Shown: positions 32,047 to 41,759, counted from the stretch's first letter. The stretch is 64,000 nt of DNA from Aeromonas dhakensis (GCF_000820305.1 NZ_CDBH01000022.1:62001-126000), one strand, 5' to 3'. Notes: generated from the sequence alone by a model not told the origin. Program-made: numbers and translations.

Positions 32047-32649
32047 TTACTTGAACACGCGAAAACGCACGGCGTCGTCCATGAAGGTCTTGTCACCGGC
32101 CGGTTGCTGGATGCTGCCAAAGGGCATCTGGGCGCGCAGCAGCCAGCTGGCGGGCAGGTTCCACTCCTTGCGCACCGCCTCGTCGATGAGCGGGTTGTAG
32201 TGCTGCAGGGAGGCGCCGATCTTCTCCTGGGCCAGGGTGGTCCAGACCGCAAACTGGGCGATGCCGGTGGCATGTTCCGACCAGATGGGGAAGTTGTCGG
32301 CGTAGAGGGCGAATTTTTGCTGCAGATCCTTGATGACGTCGGTGTCTTCGAAGAAGAGCACTGTGCCGACACCTGCGCGGAAGCTGCCATTCACCTTGGC
32401 TTCGCTCTGGGCGTAGGCTTCCGGCGGCACTATCTTCTTCAGCTCAGCCTTGACGATGTCCCACAGTTTGTGATGCTGGGCACCAAACAGGATGACGGCG
32501 CGGGAGCTCTGGGAGTTGAACGAGGAGGGACTGTGCTTGATGGCGTCCTGGATGAGGGCGGTCAGCTGCTCCGGCGTATGGGAAACCTGGTCACCCAGGG
32601 CATAGATGGTACGACGTACTTTGATCTGTTCGATAAACGGACTGCTCAT
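32047..32649 (-). CDS. Nitroreductase family protein (Frm2/Hbn1-type)
   Basis: A flavoprotein of 200 aa. It starts at ATG 32649 (MSSPFIEQIKVRRTIYALG) with an AAAGGAGAT ribosome site; the longer frame is discarded. The RRTIYAL and SSFNSQSSRAVIL stretches match the nitroreductase subgroup including yeast Frm2/Hbn1, FMN-dependent oxidoreductases with no settled physiological substrate. The gene is convergent with the HAD gene. Confidence 0.85.
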   Translation of the reverse strand: MSSPFIEQIKVRRTIYALGDQVSHTPEQLTALIQDAIKHSPSSFNSQSSRAVILFGAQHHKLWDIVKAELKKIVPPEAYAQSEAKVNGSFRAGVGTVLFFEDTDVIKDLQQKFALYADNFPIWSEHATGIAQFAVWTTLAQEKIGASLQHYNPLIDEAVRKEWNLPASWLLRAQMPFGSIQQPAGDKTFMDDAVRFRVFK

Positions 32650-32937
32650 AACATCTCCTTTGTTTGACGGGGAATCGTCTTCGGTGATCCTTGGCAAGGC
32701 CATCCGGCTCCGATTGCTCGAGTTGTAGACTATAACACCCTCTTGCGGGTTAGCCGTCAACGCACAGTGGTCACTGTTTTTACTTTTTGTTGATATGCCT
32801 CTTCGTGACGCGGGAGAGCGGTGTCACGTTTATGTGTTTTTTGTCAGTTAGCCGAAATTCGGCTGATATCAATCAATGAATAATTCCGTTTGAGCACCAT
32901 AAAATTCTCGCATTCCAGTTTTTGTTGCGGAGTGTTG

Positions 32938-34496
32938 ATGATCCAGTGGTTGGTTAGTCGGCGTTATTATCTGTTGACCTCGTTTACCCTCTTGTTGGGG
33001 GCCCTGGTGCTGGTGGTCACCCTCACCCTGGCGATGGCCAGTTATCTGCGCAGCATCGACAAGACGGTGACCGGCTACGGTCACATGCTTTCCTCCCTCG
33101 AAGCGGCTCTGATCCACGAGCTGGTGCTGGCCAACCAGCGTCAGATCGCCGTGCTGGAGGCATCGCTGGACAAGGCCGCCATCGCCCGCGGCGAGCCGGC
33201 CGACAACCCGCTCTGGGCCATCGCCCACCAGATCAAGCGCGACAGCCACTATATCTACTTCTATCACCCACAGACGGATCGCCTCAGCAGCTACCCGGCC
33301 TGGCAGCAGCCGGTCGAGTATCGTGCCGCCAGCCGGCCCTGGTATCGGGCATTGTCGATGCCGGGGGCGGATCTCGTCTGGCTCGCTCCCTATCCGGCGT
33401 TCGACACCCAAAGCCGATCCTGACCCTCATCAAGCGGGTAAAGGGGCTGGACGATCAACTGCTCGGCCTGCTGATGGTCGACATGTCCTTCAACACCATC
33501 GAGCAGGCTCTGCAGCGGGCCATGGGCAGCAACCGGGCGGCCATCTACATCAGTGCACGGGAGGACGGAAAGCTGGTGGTGGGCAGCAACATGGGGCTCT
33601 ATCAGCCGTCAGCGGCCGAGCCGGGCGGCGCGGACAAGGGGCTGGCGGTGATCTGGCACGGCAGCCACCTGCGCCGCGAGCTGGAGGATATCGACTGGGA
33701 TCTCAACATCTATCTGCCGCCAAGGCTGTTTCATGACGACCTTGAAGAAGCCCTGCTGATGGTGGCACTGCCGCTGCTCCTGCTGTTTGCCATCTGGTTT
33801 TGCAGCATCAACTTTCTGGTGCGGGTGTTCAATCAGGAGCAGGCGCTGGTGGCGGGCTCGCTGACCGGCATAGTGCGGGATCCGACCCAGGCTAGGAGAC
33901 CCGGCCGACTGAAGACCTGGTTCGTACACGACAGCCTCAGCGAGATAGATCAGGTGCGGGCGAGTTTTCTGCAGGGGCAGGATGCGCTGCTGCACGATCC
34001 CCTCACCGGCATCATGAACCGGCGGGCCTTCACCCAGAGTCGCGCCGAGCTGGAAGAGCGCGCGACACCCCACTGGCTGCTGCTGTTCGACGTGGATCAC
34101 TTCAAGCGCATCAACGACAGCTGGGGGCATGCGGTGGGGGATGGCGTGCTCTGCAGGGTGTCCGAGCTGCTGGTGAGCGAGCTTGGCAGCGGCAGCGTCT
34201 TCCGGATCGGGGGGGACGAATTTGCCGCCCTGCTGCCCTGGCCGCGCAGCGAGCTGGAGGCGGGGCTGACCCGGTTGCTGACCAGGGTGCGCAACCAGCG
34301 CTGGCGCGAGTTTCACGAGGCGGTGACCCTGAGCGTGGGCGGCGCCCACTGCCCGGAGGACGGGGCCCTGCTGTTCGAGCGGGCCGACGAGTGCCTCTAC
34401 CGGAGCAAACGGCTGGGGCGCGACGGCTGGTCGCTGACGCAGTGGCCCCGGCCGGACGGAGATGCTGACAGATCCTGTCATATCGATCATGGGTGA
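32938..34496 (+). pseudogene. Membrane dCache-GGDEF diguanylate cyclase, frameshifted
   Basis: The gene starts at ATG 32938 (GGAG ribosome site) with a membrane helix (about residues 6-30), followed by an extracytoplasmic dCache-like sensor. The frame then stops at TGA 33421. The remainder of the sensor continues in another frame from about 33411 (reading KPILTLIKRVKGLDD). It runs through a second membrane helix into a GGDEF domain with intact RIGGDEF, ending at 34496. One missing base near 33405-33413 would rejoin them. The cyclase motif is intact but there is no I-site RXXD. This is either a real disruption or a sequencing error; the downstream half alone could start at ATG 33474. Confidence 0.8.
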
Positions 34497-34705
34497 GCGG
34501 GGGCGCTCTGCCCGGGGGGCCAGCGACTGCCTCTGCTGCTATTTCACAACATCTGTTTTTTAGTAAGCAAATTCAAAAGGTTAATCCTGATTTGGTCAGC
34601 GCGGCAGGTCGTGCCTAGCCGGGTGTCGCTCTGCTGCGACAGTGGCGCCCTTTGCCGGGAATCGTATAGTTCGGGGAAATTAATCAGGTTTGACAGGAGT
34701 ACCCC

Positions 34706-35173
34706 ATGGAGATGAACAAGCACGGCATGCGCGCCCTGGCCCTGTTGGGCTCACTGCTGCTGGCCAGCGGTGCGGCGCAGGCGTCGGAGACCCTCAACAC
34801 CATCCTGGGCGGCGGTGCGGGCGGCGTGGCCGGCACCATGATCGGCAAGGAGCTGGGCGGTGACACCGGCGCCCTGGTGGGTGCTGCACTGGGCGGGGCG
34901 GCCGGCGGCGCGGCCACGGCCAACAAGGGCAACAAGAATGAAGCTGCCCTCGGCGGGGCCGTCGGGGCATTGGGCGGGGCCGCCATCGGCAAGAGCGTGG
35001 GTGGCAGCACGGGTCAACTGATCGGGGCCGGCGTCGGCGGGGCCAGCGGCTCTGCCATCGGGGCCAAGACCGGGGATGGCCACAAGAGCAACGATCGCTA
35101 CTACGACGATGACCACAGGCACTACAAGAAACACAAGAAGCACAAGAAACACAGATGGCACGACGATGATTGA
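34706..35173 (+). CDS. Glycine-zipper outer-membrane/periplasmic protein
   Basis: A protein of 155 aa. A signal peptide ends at about AAQA (residues 24-28). It is followed by about 90 residues of glycine-zipper repeats (GGGAGGVAGTMIG, GGAVGALGGAAIG, GAGVGGASGSAIG) that form membrane-spanning hairpins. The tail is highly charged, rich in Asp, His and Lys (DDDHRHYKKHKKHKKH). A ribosome site AGGAGT precedes the ATG. An envelope role is likely; the His/Lys tail could bind metal, but this is a guess. Confidence 0.8.
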   Translation: MEMNKHGMRALALLGSLLLASGAAQASETLNTILGGGAGGVAGTMIGKELGGDTGALVGAALGGAAGGAATANKGNKNEAALGGAVGALGGAAIGKSVGGSTGQLIGAGVGGASGSAIGAKTGDGHKSNDRYYDDDHRHYKKHKKHKKHRWHDDD

Positions 35174-35187
35174 TCGCCGCCAGCATT

Positions 35188-35220
35188 GAGAGAGGGGCCG
35201 ACGGGCCCCTCTCTCGTTTT
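35188..35220 (+). terminator. Terminator after the glycine-zipper gene
   Basis: A 12-bp perfect stem (GAGAGAGGGGCC / GGCCCCTCTCTC) is followed by GTTTT. Confidence 0.8.
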
Positions 35221-35234
35221 GGTCGCTAGAGGGG

Positions 35235-36191
35235 TCACACCAGCCGGTGCTGGCGGCGCCCCTCGGCGAAGGCGTTGATGTTGTCGATCAGCTGATCGGC
35301 GAGGCGCTGCATCGACTCCTCGCTGGCCCAGGCCACGTGAGGGGTGAGGATGAAGTGGGGGTACTGCAGCGCCTTCATCAAGGGGTGGTCGGGGGGCGGC
35401 GGCTCGACGCTTGCCACGTCGAAACCGGCGCCGCCGAGGCGACCGTTGGCCAACGCTCGCAGCAGGGCCTCCTCGTCCACCAGACCGCCGCGGCCGACGT
35501 TGATCAGCAGGGCACCCGGCTTCATCAGCCCCAGCTCCCGTTCGCCGATGAGGTTGCGGGTATAGGGGGTGAGCGGGCAGTGCAGGCTGATGACGTCGGC
35601 GCTTTGCAACAGCTCGTCCAGCGGCAGCCGATCCTCGTCGTGGCTGGCACCGACCTGGCTCTGGGCGTAACGCACCTCCATGCCGATCCCCCTGGCCCGC
35701 TCGCCGAGGGCCTGGCCGAGCGTCCCCTTGCCGATGATGCCGAGCCGCTTGCCGTGCAGATCCGTGATGTGGTGATCGAAGAAGCAGAACTGGCCGCTCT
35801 GCTGCCAGCGCCCCTCCAGCAGCGACTGGCGCCAGCAGAAGAGGTTGCGCGCCAGGGCCAGCATCAGCGCCATGGCGTGCTCCGGCACCGAGGGGCCCGA
35901 GTAGTTGCGGATGTTGCAGACGCCGACGTTGGCGGCGCGGCACGCCTCCAGATCCACGTTGTCGCTGCCGGTGGCCGCCAGCGCGATGAGTCTGAGCTCC
36001 GGCAGCTGGGCCAGCTCGGCTGCGCCGATGCGCACCTTGTTGATGATGGCGATGCTGGCGTCTTTGAGCCGCGCCACTACCTGCTCGGGGGCCGTGCTCG
36101 GGTAGCTCTGCCAGTGGTGGGGAAAGCCGGGGTGGCGCAGGGTGATGCCGGTATCCAGGGTATCACTGTCGAGAAACACAATTTGCTGCAT
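35235..36191 (-). CDS. D-2-hydroxyacid dehydrogenase
   Basis: An NAD-dependent dehydrogenase of 318 aa. The start at ATG 36191 (MQQIVFLDS) follows a GGAGGCTTC ribosome site. It has the nucleotide-binding loop GKGTLGQALG, the catalytic arginine in NVGRGGLVDE, the glutamate in DVASVEPPPP and the histidine in LTPHVAWAS. The closest recalled groups are glycerate/hydroxypyruvate-type reductases; the substrate is not assigned. Confidence 0.9.
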   Translation of the reverse strand: MQQIVFLDSDTLDTGITLRHPGFPHHWQSYPSTAPEQVVARLKDASIAIINKVRIGAAELAQLPELRLIALAATGSDNVDLEACRAANVGVCNIRNYSGPSVPEHAMALMLALARNLFCWRQSLLEGRWQQSGQFCFFDHHITDLHGKRLGIIGKGTLGQALGERARGIGMEVRYAQSQVGASHDEDRLPLDELLQSADVISLHCPLTPYTRNLIGERELGLMKPGALLINVGRGGLVDEEALLRALANGRLGGAGFDVASVEPPPPDHPLMKALQYPHFILTPHVAWASEESMQRLADQLIDNINAFAEGRRQHRLV

Positions 36192-36308
36192 GAAGCCTCC
36201 TGCCGTTGAGGCGTTCATGATGCCAAACATCGGCGGCCGAGGGCCAGTTTGCTGCACCTCAAGGCCTTGGCAATCGCGCCGGATGTGAGACAGGCGGCAT
36301 TTTTGGCG

Positions 36309-37061
36309 TCAGAGCCAGCCGAGGTGGGTGAGCCAGCCCTGGATCCGGGTCGGCGTTTCATCCAGCTCCAGCAGGGCGTAGGGGCGGTAGTTGAGCTTGT
36401 GGCTGCGGCGGCTCTCGCTTCTGCGCGCCTCGGCGGCCAGCAGCGGCCAGCGTCCGCCATCCTCCTGATAGAGGTCGAGGGTCGGCATGGTGGCCTGGGC
36501 GATCTCCTTGGCGAAGATCTGGTTGCTCTGCTGGTCGGGGAAGAAGCCGTCGAGCAGCACCAGCGCATCGGGGGCGGGCAGCTGTTCGCTGGCGATGAGG
36601 TTGGTGGCCCAGGCGGCGCCGGTGCCCTGCGCCAGTATCAGCTTGAAGCCCCCCTCCTGCAGCTTGGCGTCCCCCAGCTTGCTGATGCGGGTGGCGAACT
36701 GCTTGCGAAAGTCGTCTATGGCCTGCTGTTTCTTCTCGGCGGCGGGGTCAAATTCGGTTTGCTGGGGCGAGGGGAGCAGCAGCAGGGTGTCGAAGCCGAG
36801 CCGGCCGAGGGCGCGGGTCAGCTGCCACAGCTGGCCACTGCGCTGCCAGTCGGGCAAGAGGATGGCGAGCCCCACGTAGCTGTCGCTGTCGTGCTTGGCA
36901 AACAGCACCGTCTGCTTGTCGATCTGGGTGCTGTTGGGCAGCCCCTGCCAGTCGCTGTTCTGCCAGTAGTCGAGGGGCGTGAGCGGTGTGCCCTCGCTGG
37001 CCTGCAAGGGGTTGCTTGCCAGCAGGGTCAGTAACAGCAGTGATAAGAACAGTCTGGCCAT
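36309..37061 (-). CDS. DUF3530 family periplasmic protein
   Basis: A protein of 250 aa with a signal peptide (MARLFLSLLLLTLLASNPLQA). The body resembles alpha/beta-hydrolase-like DUF3530 proteins (FDTLLLLPSP, FKLILAQGTGAAWA, DALVLLDGFFPD). The nucleophile position reads GTGAA rather than GXSXG, so hydrolase activity is doubtful. No function is assigned to the family. Confidence 0.8.
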   Translation of the reverse strand: MARLFLSLLLLTLLASNPLQASEGTPLTPLDYWQNSDWQGLPNSTQIDKQTVLFAKHDSDSYVGLAILLPDWQRSGQLWQLTRALGRLGFDTLLLLPSPQQTEFDPAAEKKQQAIDDFRKQFATRISKLGDAKLQEGGFKLILAQGTGAAWATNLIASEQLPAPDALVLLDGFFPDQQSNQIFAKEIAQATMPTLDLYQEDGGRWPLLAAEARRSESRRSHKLNYRPYALLELDETPTRIQGWLTHLGWL

Positions 37062-37128
37062 AGTGCGCTCCCCCGGTTATTCGGGTTAGCGGCACCAGGC
37101 CGGATTTCTGAAGGGGGAAGTGGTAGGG

Positions 37129-37755
37129 CTAGCGTGGCGGTTGCTTGAGGCTTGCCAGCCCGGCCAGCTGCCGGTCGTGCAGGGGGGAGAGCAGCAACAG
37201 GGCGCTGACGGCGCCAATCAGGGCGAAGAACATGTCGGACTGGGTATCCCAGGGGTCGCCCTGGGTGCCGAGAAACTCATCCGCCCCCTGGCCAAGCGCA
37301 AGGGCGGCCCCCCACTCGATGAACTCGTAGGTGGCGCTGATGGCGAGCACCACGCAGACCACCAGAAACGCCAGCATGCGCCGGCCTTGCACATAACCTC
37401 CGCGCAGCAGGATCTCTCGGCACACCAGGGCGGGCACGAAGCCATGGAAGAAGTGGCCAATCTTGTCATAGGGGTTGCGACCGAGCTCGAGCCACTGCTG
37501 CAGTTCGAACCCGAGCGGGACGCGGGCGTAGGTGTAGGCGCCGCCCAGCATCAGCACCATGGCGTGCAGGGTGATGCACAGATAGAGCAGGCTGGTGAGC
37601 GGAAAAGAGCGGTGCGTCAGGACAAGCAGCGGCATGGCGATGAGCACGGGGGCGACTTCCATCAGCCAGGTCGCCCTGTCATAGGGTTGCCAGCCGGAGA
37701 GGGCCAGCAGTAGCAGGGTCAACAGCAGCAACAGCGCTTTGTGCAGGGATGTCAT
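37129..37755 (-). CDS. YjdF-like inner-membrane protein (DUF2238)
   Basis: A protein of 208 aa (E. coli YjdF 209) with about six membrane helices. The family motifs are NPYDKIGHFFHGFVPAL and EFLGTQGDPWDTQSDMFF. ATG 37755 with a GGAG site is chosen; the frame extends 13 codons upstream without support. The conserved His and Asp residues on membrane edges suggest an enzyme or metal site, but the role is unknown. Confidence 0.87.
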   Translation of the reverse strand: MTSLHKALLLLLTLLLLALSGWQPYDRATWLMEVAPVLIAMPLLVLTHRSFPLTSLLYLCITLHAMVLMLGGAYTYARVPLGFELQQWLELGRNPYDKIGHFFHGFVPALVCREILLRGGYVQGRRMLAFLVVCVVLAISATYEFIEWGAALALGQGADEFLGTQGDPWDTQSDMFFALIGAVSALLLLSPLHDRQLAGLASLKQPPR

Positions 37756-37842
37756 GGGGCGCTCCGGGGGATGGCACAAGCCAGCATGCTCCATTTAGCC
37801 ATGTTTGCGCCGTGAATACAGCCAGGGGGCCGATGCGCCCAT

Positions 37843-37872
37843 AAAAAAAGCGAGCCGACGGCTCGCTTTTTT
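37843..37872 (-). terminator. Terminator after efp
   Basis: A stem (AAAAAGCGAGCC / GGCTCGCTTTTT) with a three-base loop gives T-runs on both strands, just past the efp stop. Confidence 0.9.
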
Positions 37873-37894
37873 ACCACTGATCCAAGGGGTCAAC

Positions 37895-38461
37895 TTAGTT
37901 GACGCGACGCTTGAACTCACCGGTGCGGGTATCGATTTCGATCTTGTCACCGATCTCTACGAAGGCGGCAACGGCCAGCTCGTAGGTGGTGCCCTTCAGA
38001 CGGGCAGGCTTGGTCACTTTACCGGAGGTGTCGCCACGGGCAGCCGGCTCGGTGTACTCAACTTCGCGCACGATGGTGGTCGGCAGCTCTACGGAGATGG
38101 CTTTCTCGTTGTAGAAAGTCACTTCACACAGATCTTCCATGCCGTCTACCAGGTAGTTCAGCGCGTCACCCAGGTTGTCTTTCTCGACGTCGTACTGGTT
38201 GTATTCGGTATCCATGAATACGTACAGCGGGTCGGAGTAGTAGGAGTAGGTGCACTCTTTACGTTCCAGCTGAACAACGTCCAGCTTGTCGTCGGCCTTG
38301 AAGACGGTCTCGGTGGCGCTGCCGTTCAGCAGGCCTTTCAGCTTCATTTTGACCACGGCGGAGTTACGGCCGGATTTGTTGAATTCAGCCTTCTGGACCA
38401 CCATCGGCTCGGTGCCGATCATGACTACGTTACCAGCGCGGATTTCCTGTGCGGTTTTCAT
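37895..38461 (-). CDS. efp: Elongation factor P, arginine-32 type
   Basis: A protein of 188 aa. The modified loop reads NKSGRNSAV with arginine at position 32, as in Pseudomonas and Shewanella EF-P, not the lysine of E. coli. It binds between the P and E sites and relieves stalling at polyproline. The gene for EarP, the arginine rhamnosyltransferase that modifies R32, lies 45 bases upstream on the same strand, confirming the modification type. Confidence 0.96.
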   Translation of the reverse strand: MKTAQEIRAGNVVMIGTEPMVVQKAEFNKSGRNSAVVKMKLKGLLNGSATETVFKADDKLDVVQLERKECTYSYYSDPLYVFMDTEYNQYDVEKDNLGDALNYLVDGMEDLCEVTFYNEKAISVELPTTIVREVEYTEPAARGDTSGKVTKPARLKGTTYELAVAAFVEIGDKIEIDTRTGEFKRRVN

Positions 38462-38506
38462 GTAAAAAATTCCTGTTCGTGAAACGGACGGATAAAAACT
38501 GCCAGA

Positions 38507-39718
38507 TTATATACGGCTTTCTAAAAATTTCACCAACCTCGTGACGAGATCCCCGTCCTGGAGCAGCTTATGTGACCAGTGTCGCCCATGTTGCTGCCAT
38601 ATCGCGGCGTGATCCGGCCATTGGGCCCACCATTCGCGGGTATTTTCCCCCTGATTGAGGGCATGGCTGAAACCGCGCAGCCACTGGCCGGTGGCGGTGG
38701 GCAGCTCTGCCAGATAGTGGTCGAGAAAGCCGTCCAGCTTGACCATGTGCGCCTGCTCTTCCTGCGGGTAGATATGCCAGAGGAAGGGGCGGGCAGCCCA
38801 CTGGGCCCGCACGAAGGAGTCTTCGCCGCGCACCAGGTTGAGATCGCAGCTCCACAGCAGCCGATCGTAGCCGGCCTGATCGGTCATCGGCAGCAGCTTG
38901 ATGGCGAGGTTGCCCGAGTGCAGCAGATCCCCCGCCCGAGCGGTGGGGATGGCATCTGCCAGCCCGGCGCCGGTGAGCACGTCGTTGAGGGAGCGCCCGA
39001 GCGGCAGCAGCAGGGTGACGGGGGTGGCGCCCTGGCACCAGCACTCGACCAGGCTGGTCAGGGCGGCGCTCTCGTAGGTGAAGAGGCTGACCCGCAGCTC
39101 GAGCTCCTGTTTGGGGGGCAGGCCGAGGCTCGCCCAGTAGGCGTTCAGTCCCGCTTCATCCTGTTGCCAGCGCTCGCGCTCGACGATGAGGCCGCGCTCG
39201 CACAAGAGGCCGCCGGTTCTGGCGGTGAAGCCCGGGAAGAAGAAGTATTTGTTGAGACTCAGGCTGCCGAGGCTCTGGCTCTCGAGACGCTGGGGGGAGG
39301 CGAGGCCGTGGCAATCCTCGACCCAGCTCTCGGCCGAGAGGTATTCGAGGTTGAGCCAGCAGGGGGGGCTGGGCTGGCTCGCCATCTTCGCGACGAAGGG
39401 GGCGGGCAGTTCACAGGCGAACGCCTCGATCACCGCTCGGGCCGGGATGGTGTCCGCCGGCAGGGTCTCGTGCCAGTGCTGGACATGGATGCCGTCGACC
39501 CACTGGCTCTCCTGCGCCGGGTCGAGCCCAGGGCAGATGCGGGCGAAGCTCGCCAGATCGTCCACCCAGAGCCGCACCTGAACCTCACTCTCCTGCGCCG
39601 GGAGCGCTCCTTCCTGTTTCAACTGGCGGGCCAGCCGCCAGGTGACACCGATGTCACCGAAGTTGTCCACTACGCAGCAGAAGATGTCCCAGTCAAACGG
39701 GGGAAGCGGGCTTGTCAT
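38507..39718 (-). CDS. earP: EarP, EF-P arginine-32 rhamnosyltransferase
   Basis: A GT-B glycosyltransferase of 403 aa. It starts at ATG 39718 (MTSPLPPFDWDIFCCVVDNFGDIGVTWRLARQ); the NFGDIGVTWRLA stretch is the EarP signature for protein binding and catalysis, and LVRGEDSFVRAQWA near residue 270 lines the dTDP-rhamnose site. It puts rhamnose on Arg32 of EF-P. It lies between guaC and efp, with a terminator separating it from guaC. Confidence 0.95.
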   Translation of the reverse strand: MTSPLPPFDWDIFCCVVDNFGDIGVTWRLARQLKQEGALPAQESEVQVRLWVDDLASFARICPGLDPAQESQWVDGIHVQHWHETLPADTIPARAVIEAFACELPAPFVAKMASQPSPPCWLNLEYLSAESWVEDCHGLASPQRLESQSLGSLSLNKYFFFPGFTARTGGLLCERGLIVERERWQQDEAGLNAYWASLGLPPKQELELRVSLFTYESAALTSLVECWCQGATPVTLLLPLGRSLNDVLTGAGLADAIPTARAGDLLHSGNLAIKLLPMTDQAGYDRLLWSCDLNLVRGEDSFVRAQWAARPFLWHIYPQEEQAHMVKLDGFLDHYLAELPTATGQWLRGFSHALNQGENTREWWAQWPDHAAIWQQHGRHWSHKLLQDGDLVTRLVKFLESRI

Positions 39719-39737
39719 GTCGCGGGGTTCCAGATGC

Positions 39738-39769
39738 AAAAAACCGGTGCGCAGGGTAGCACACCGGTT
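39738..39769 (-). terminator. Terminator after guaC
   Basis: On the minus strand AACCGGTG / CACCGGTT with a 12-base loop is followed by TTTTTT. Confidence 0.8.
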
Positions 39770-39812
39770 GGCTGGCTTCTAACCGTCAGCGCATGACGGT
39801 GGCTGCGGCGAG

Positions 39813-40856
39813 TTACTCCTTGCCGTAGACGTTGTTCTCTTGCTCGCGCACCCGGATAAAGGTGGTGCGCTTGGTGAGTTCTTTCAGCTGGCTGGCACCC
39901 ACATACGTGCAGGTGGAACGCACGCCGCCCAGGATGTCGCGCACCGTGTTCTCCACCGGGCCGCGGTAGGGCAGCAGCACCGTCTTGCCCTCGGAGGCGC
40001 GGTACTCGGCGACGCCGCCGGCGTGCTTGTCCATGGCGCTGGACGAGCTCATGCCGTAGAACTTCATGAAGGGTTCGCCATCTACATCGACGATCTCGCC
40101 ACCGCACTCCTCGTGGGCCGCCAGCATGCCGCCCAGCATCACGAAGTCGGCGCCGCCGCCAAACGCCTTCGCCACATCCCCCGGGCAGGTGCAGCCGCCG
40201 TCACCGACGATCTGGCCGCCCAGACCGTGGGCCGCATCGGCACACTCTATGATGGCGGAGAGCTGCGGATAGCCGACGCCGGTTTTGACCCGGGTGGTGC
40301 AGACCGAACCCGGGCCTATGCCTACCTTGACGATGTCGGCGCCGGAGAGGATCAGCTCTTCGACCATCTCGCCGGTCACCACGTTGCCCGCCAGGATGAC
40401 GTGGTTGGGGCAGGCGTCGCGGATCTTGCGCACGAACTCGACGAAGTGCTGGGAGTAGCCGTTGGCCACGTCGACGCAGATGAAGCGCAGCGCTTCGGAC
40501 ATGGCCAGGACCTGGCGGGTCTTGTTGAAGTCATCCTCGGAGGTGCCGGTGGAGACCATCACATGGCCCAGCAGCGCCGGGTCGGTTTCGCTCACGAAGG
40601 TTTGCCACTGCGCAAGGCTGTAGTGCTTGTGTACTGCGGTCATCATCTCGAAGCCGGCCAGGGTACGCGCCATGGCGAAGCTGCCGACAGTATCCATGTT
40701 GGCGGCGATGACGGGCACGCCCTGCCATTGGGTCTGGGTGTGCTTGAAGGTGAACTGGCGGGTCAGGCTGACTTGGGAACGGCTCTTGAGAGTAGAGCGC
40801 TTGGGGCGGAACAGGACATCCTTGAAACCGAGCTTCAAGTCTTCTTCGATACGCAT
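39813..40856 (-). CDS. guaC: GMP reductase GuaC
   Basis: An enzyme of 347 aa, identical in length to E. coli GuaC, starting at ATG 40856 ([21 protein letters not shown]) with an AAGGAA ribosome site. The active-site loop [17 protein letters not shown] holds the catalytic cysteine. It converts GMP to IMP and ammonia with NADPH, returning guanine nucleotides to the purine branch point. An intrinsic terminator-like hairpin lies about 60-100 bases before the start. Confidence 0.97.
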   Translation of the reverse strand: MRIEEDLKLGFKDVLFRPKRSTLKSRSQVSLTRQFTFKHTQTQWQGVPVIAANMDTVGSFAMARTLAGFEMMTAVHKHYSLAQWQTFVSETDPALLGHVMVSTGTSEDDFNKTRQVLAMSEALRFICVDVANGYSQHFVEFVRKIRDACPNHVILAGNVVTGEMVEELILSGADIVKVGIGPGSVCTTRVKTGVGYPQLSAIIECADAAHGLGGQIVGDGGCTCPGDVAKAFGGGADFVMLGGMLAAHEECGGEIVDVDGEPFMKFYGMSSSSAMDKHAGGVAEYRASEGKTVLLPYRGPVENTVRDILGGVRSTCTYVGASQLKELTKRTTFIRVREQENNVYGKE

Positions 40857-40918
40857 TACGAATTCCTTATTGAGCCTTGTTTGATAGGTCACTTTGCAGT
40901 GGCAACTTTTCGGCAGGC

Positions 40919-40986
40919 ACAAAAAAACCGGTGGTTTTCAGGGCCTCCGGTTTACAACAGTGTAGGCAAAAATCCCTCCGGAACAA
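40919..40986 (-). promoter_or_regulatory. guaC leader: candidate promoter followed by a terminator-like hairpin
   Basis: On the minus strand TTGTTC (40986-40981) and TACACT (40964-40959) are 16 bases apart. Directly after comes a hairpin at 40952-40926 (AACCGG...CCGGTT with an inner GG/CC) ending in seven T residues, before guaC. It could be a leader terminator, or the end of an unrecognised transcript. The rest of the 405-base gap 40857-41261 shows no gene or known riboswitch. Confidence 0.45.
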
Positions 40987-41261
40987 GACTGATAATTCGC
41001 GAAGCCTTGTGGTAGCCTTTGGCGTCACAACCTGAGCACAGCCTCGGGTTTCATCCAGCCCCGTTTATCTCGTCCCATCCGCCCACTTGAAACCACCTGA
41101 TTGAATCCTTTCTGGCAAGGTTCTGCGTGATCCTGACGCCACAGGCCATGGCCGCGTTGGTTGCGGTCAGCCAGACACGTTCGCCAGTTGACAGCCGGAC
41201 TTTCCATCCCCACTCTGGGCGGCTCGGGCCTGTGTCGGCCCCGTCCTGACAAGGAGTAGAC

Positions 41262-41759
41262 ATGATCCGATTGCGAATGATACCGCTGCTGCTGGCCGGG
41301 TTTGCCCTGCCGGCCCTCGCCGCGCCGGCGCCCACCATCTATGGCTGGATTGAGAAGGGGCTCATCATGCCGAGCGGGGTGGCAGTGAAGATGAAGCTGG
41401 ATACCGGGGCGCTCACCTCCTCGCTCGATGCGCGGGATCTGCGCCACTTCAAGCGTGACGGCAAGCCCTGGGTGCGCTTTACCCTGCAGGTGACCGATGC
41501 CAACACCGACCGGCAGGTGAGCCAGACCCTGGAGCGGCCGGTGGAGCACATGGTGACGGTGCGTGGCGCCGGCGGCATGGAACAGCGCCCCACGGTCACC
41601 ATGTCCATCTGCCTGGGTGACAAGGTGTACGAGGAGTGGTTCACCCTGCGGGATCGCAGCAAGATGATCTATCCGGTGCTGCTGGGACGCCGCCTGCTGG
41701 CGGATCTCGGCGCAGTGGATTCGAGCCGCACTTTCACGGTACAGCCGAGCTGCCGCTAG
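41262..41759 (+). CDS. Retropepsin-like protein of the RimB / Zn_protease family
   Basis: A protein of 165 aa with a signal peptide (MIRLRMIPLLLAGFALPALAAP). The body is the single-lobe aspartic-protease fold of the family formerly called ATP-dependent zinc protease: IYGWIEKGLIMPSG, then the active-site aspartate motif KLDTGALTSSLDA, and a closing PVLLGRRLLADLGAVD. The presence of a signal peptide points to the periplasm. The ribosome site AAGGAGTAGAC precedes the ATG. Its partner or substrate is not evident. Confidence 0.83.
   Translation: MIRLRMIPLLLAGFALPALAAPAPTIYGWIEKGLIMPSGVAVKMKLDTGALTSSLDARDLRHFKRDGKPWVRFTLQVTDANTDRQVSQTLERPVEHMVTVRGAGGMEQRPTVTMSICLGDKVYEEWFTLRDRSKMIYPVLLGRRLLADLGAVDSSRTFTVQPSCR

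Noticed and set aside
40857..41261. Purine riboswitch in the guaC leader
   Set aside because: No conserved purine-aptamer core was found; only a terminator-like hairpin is present.
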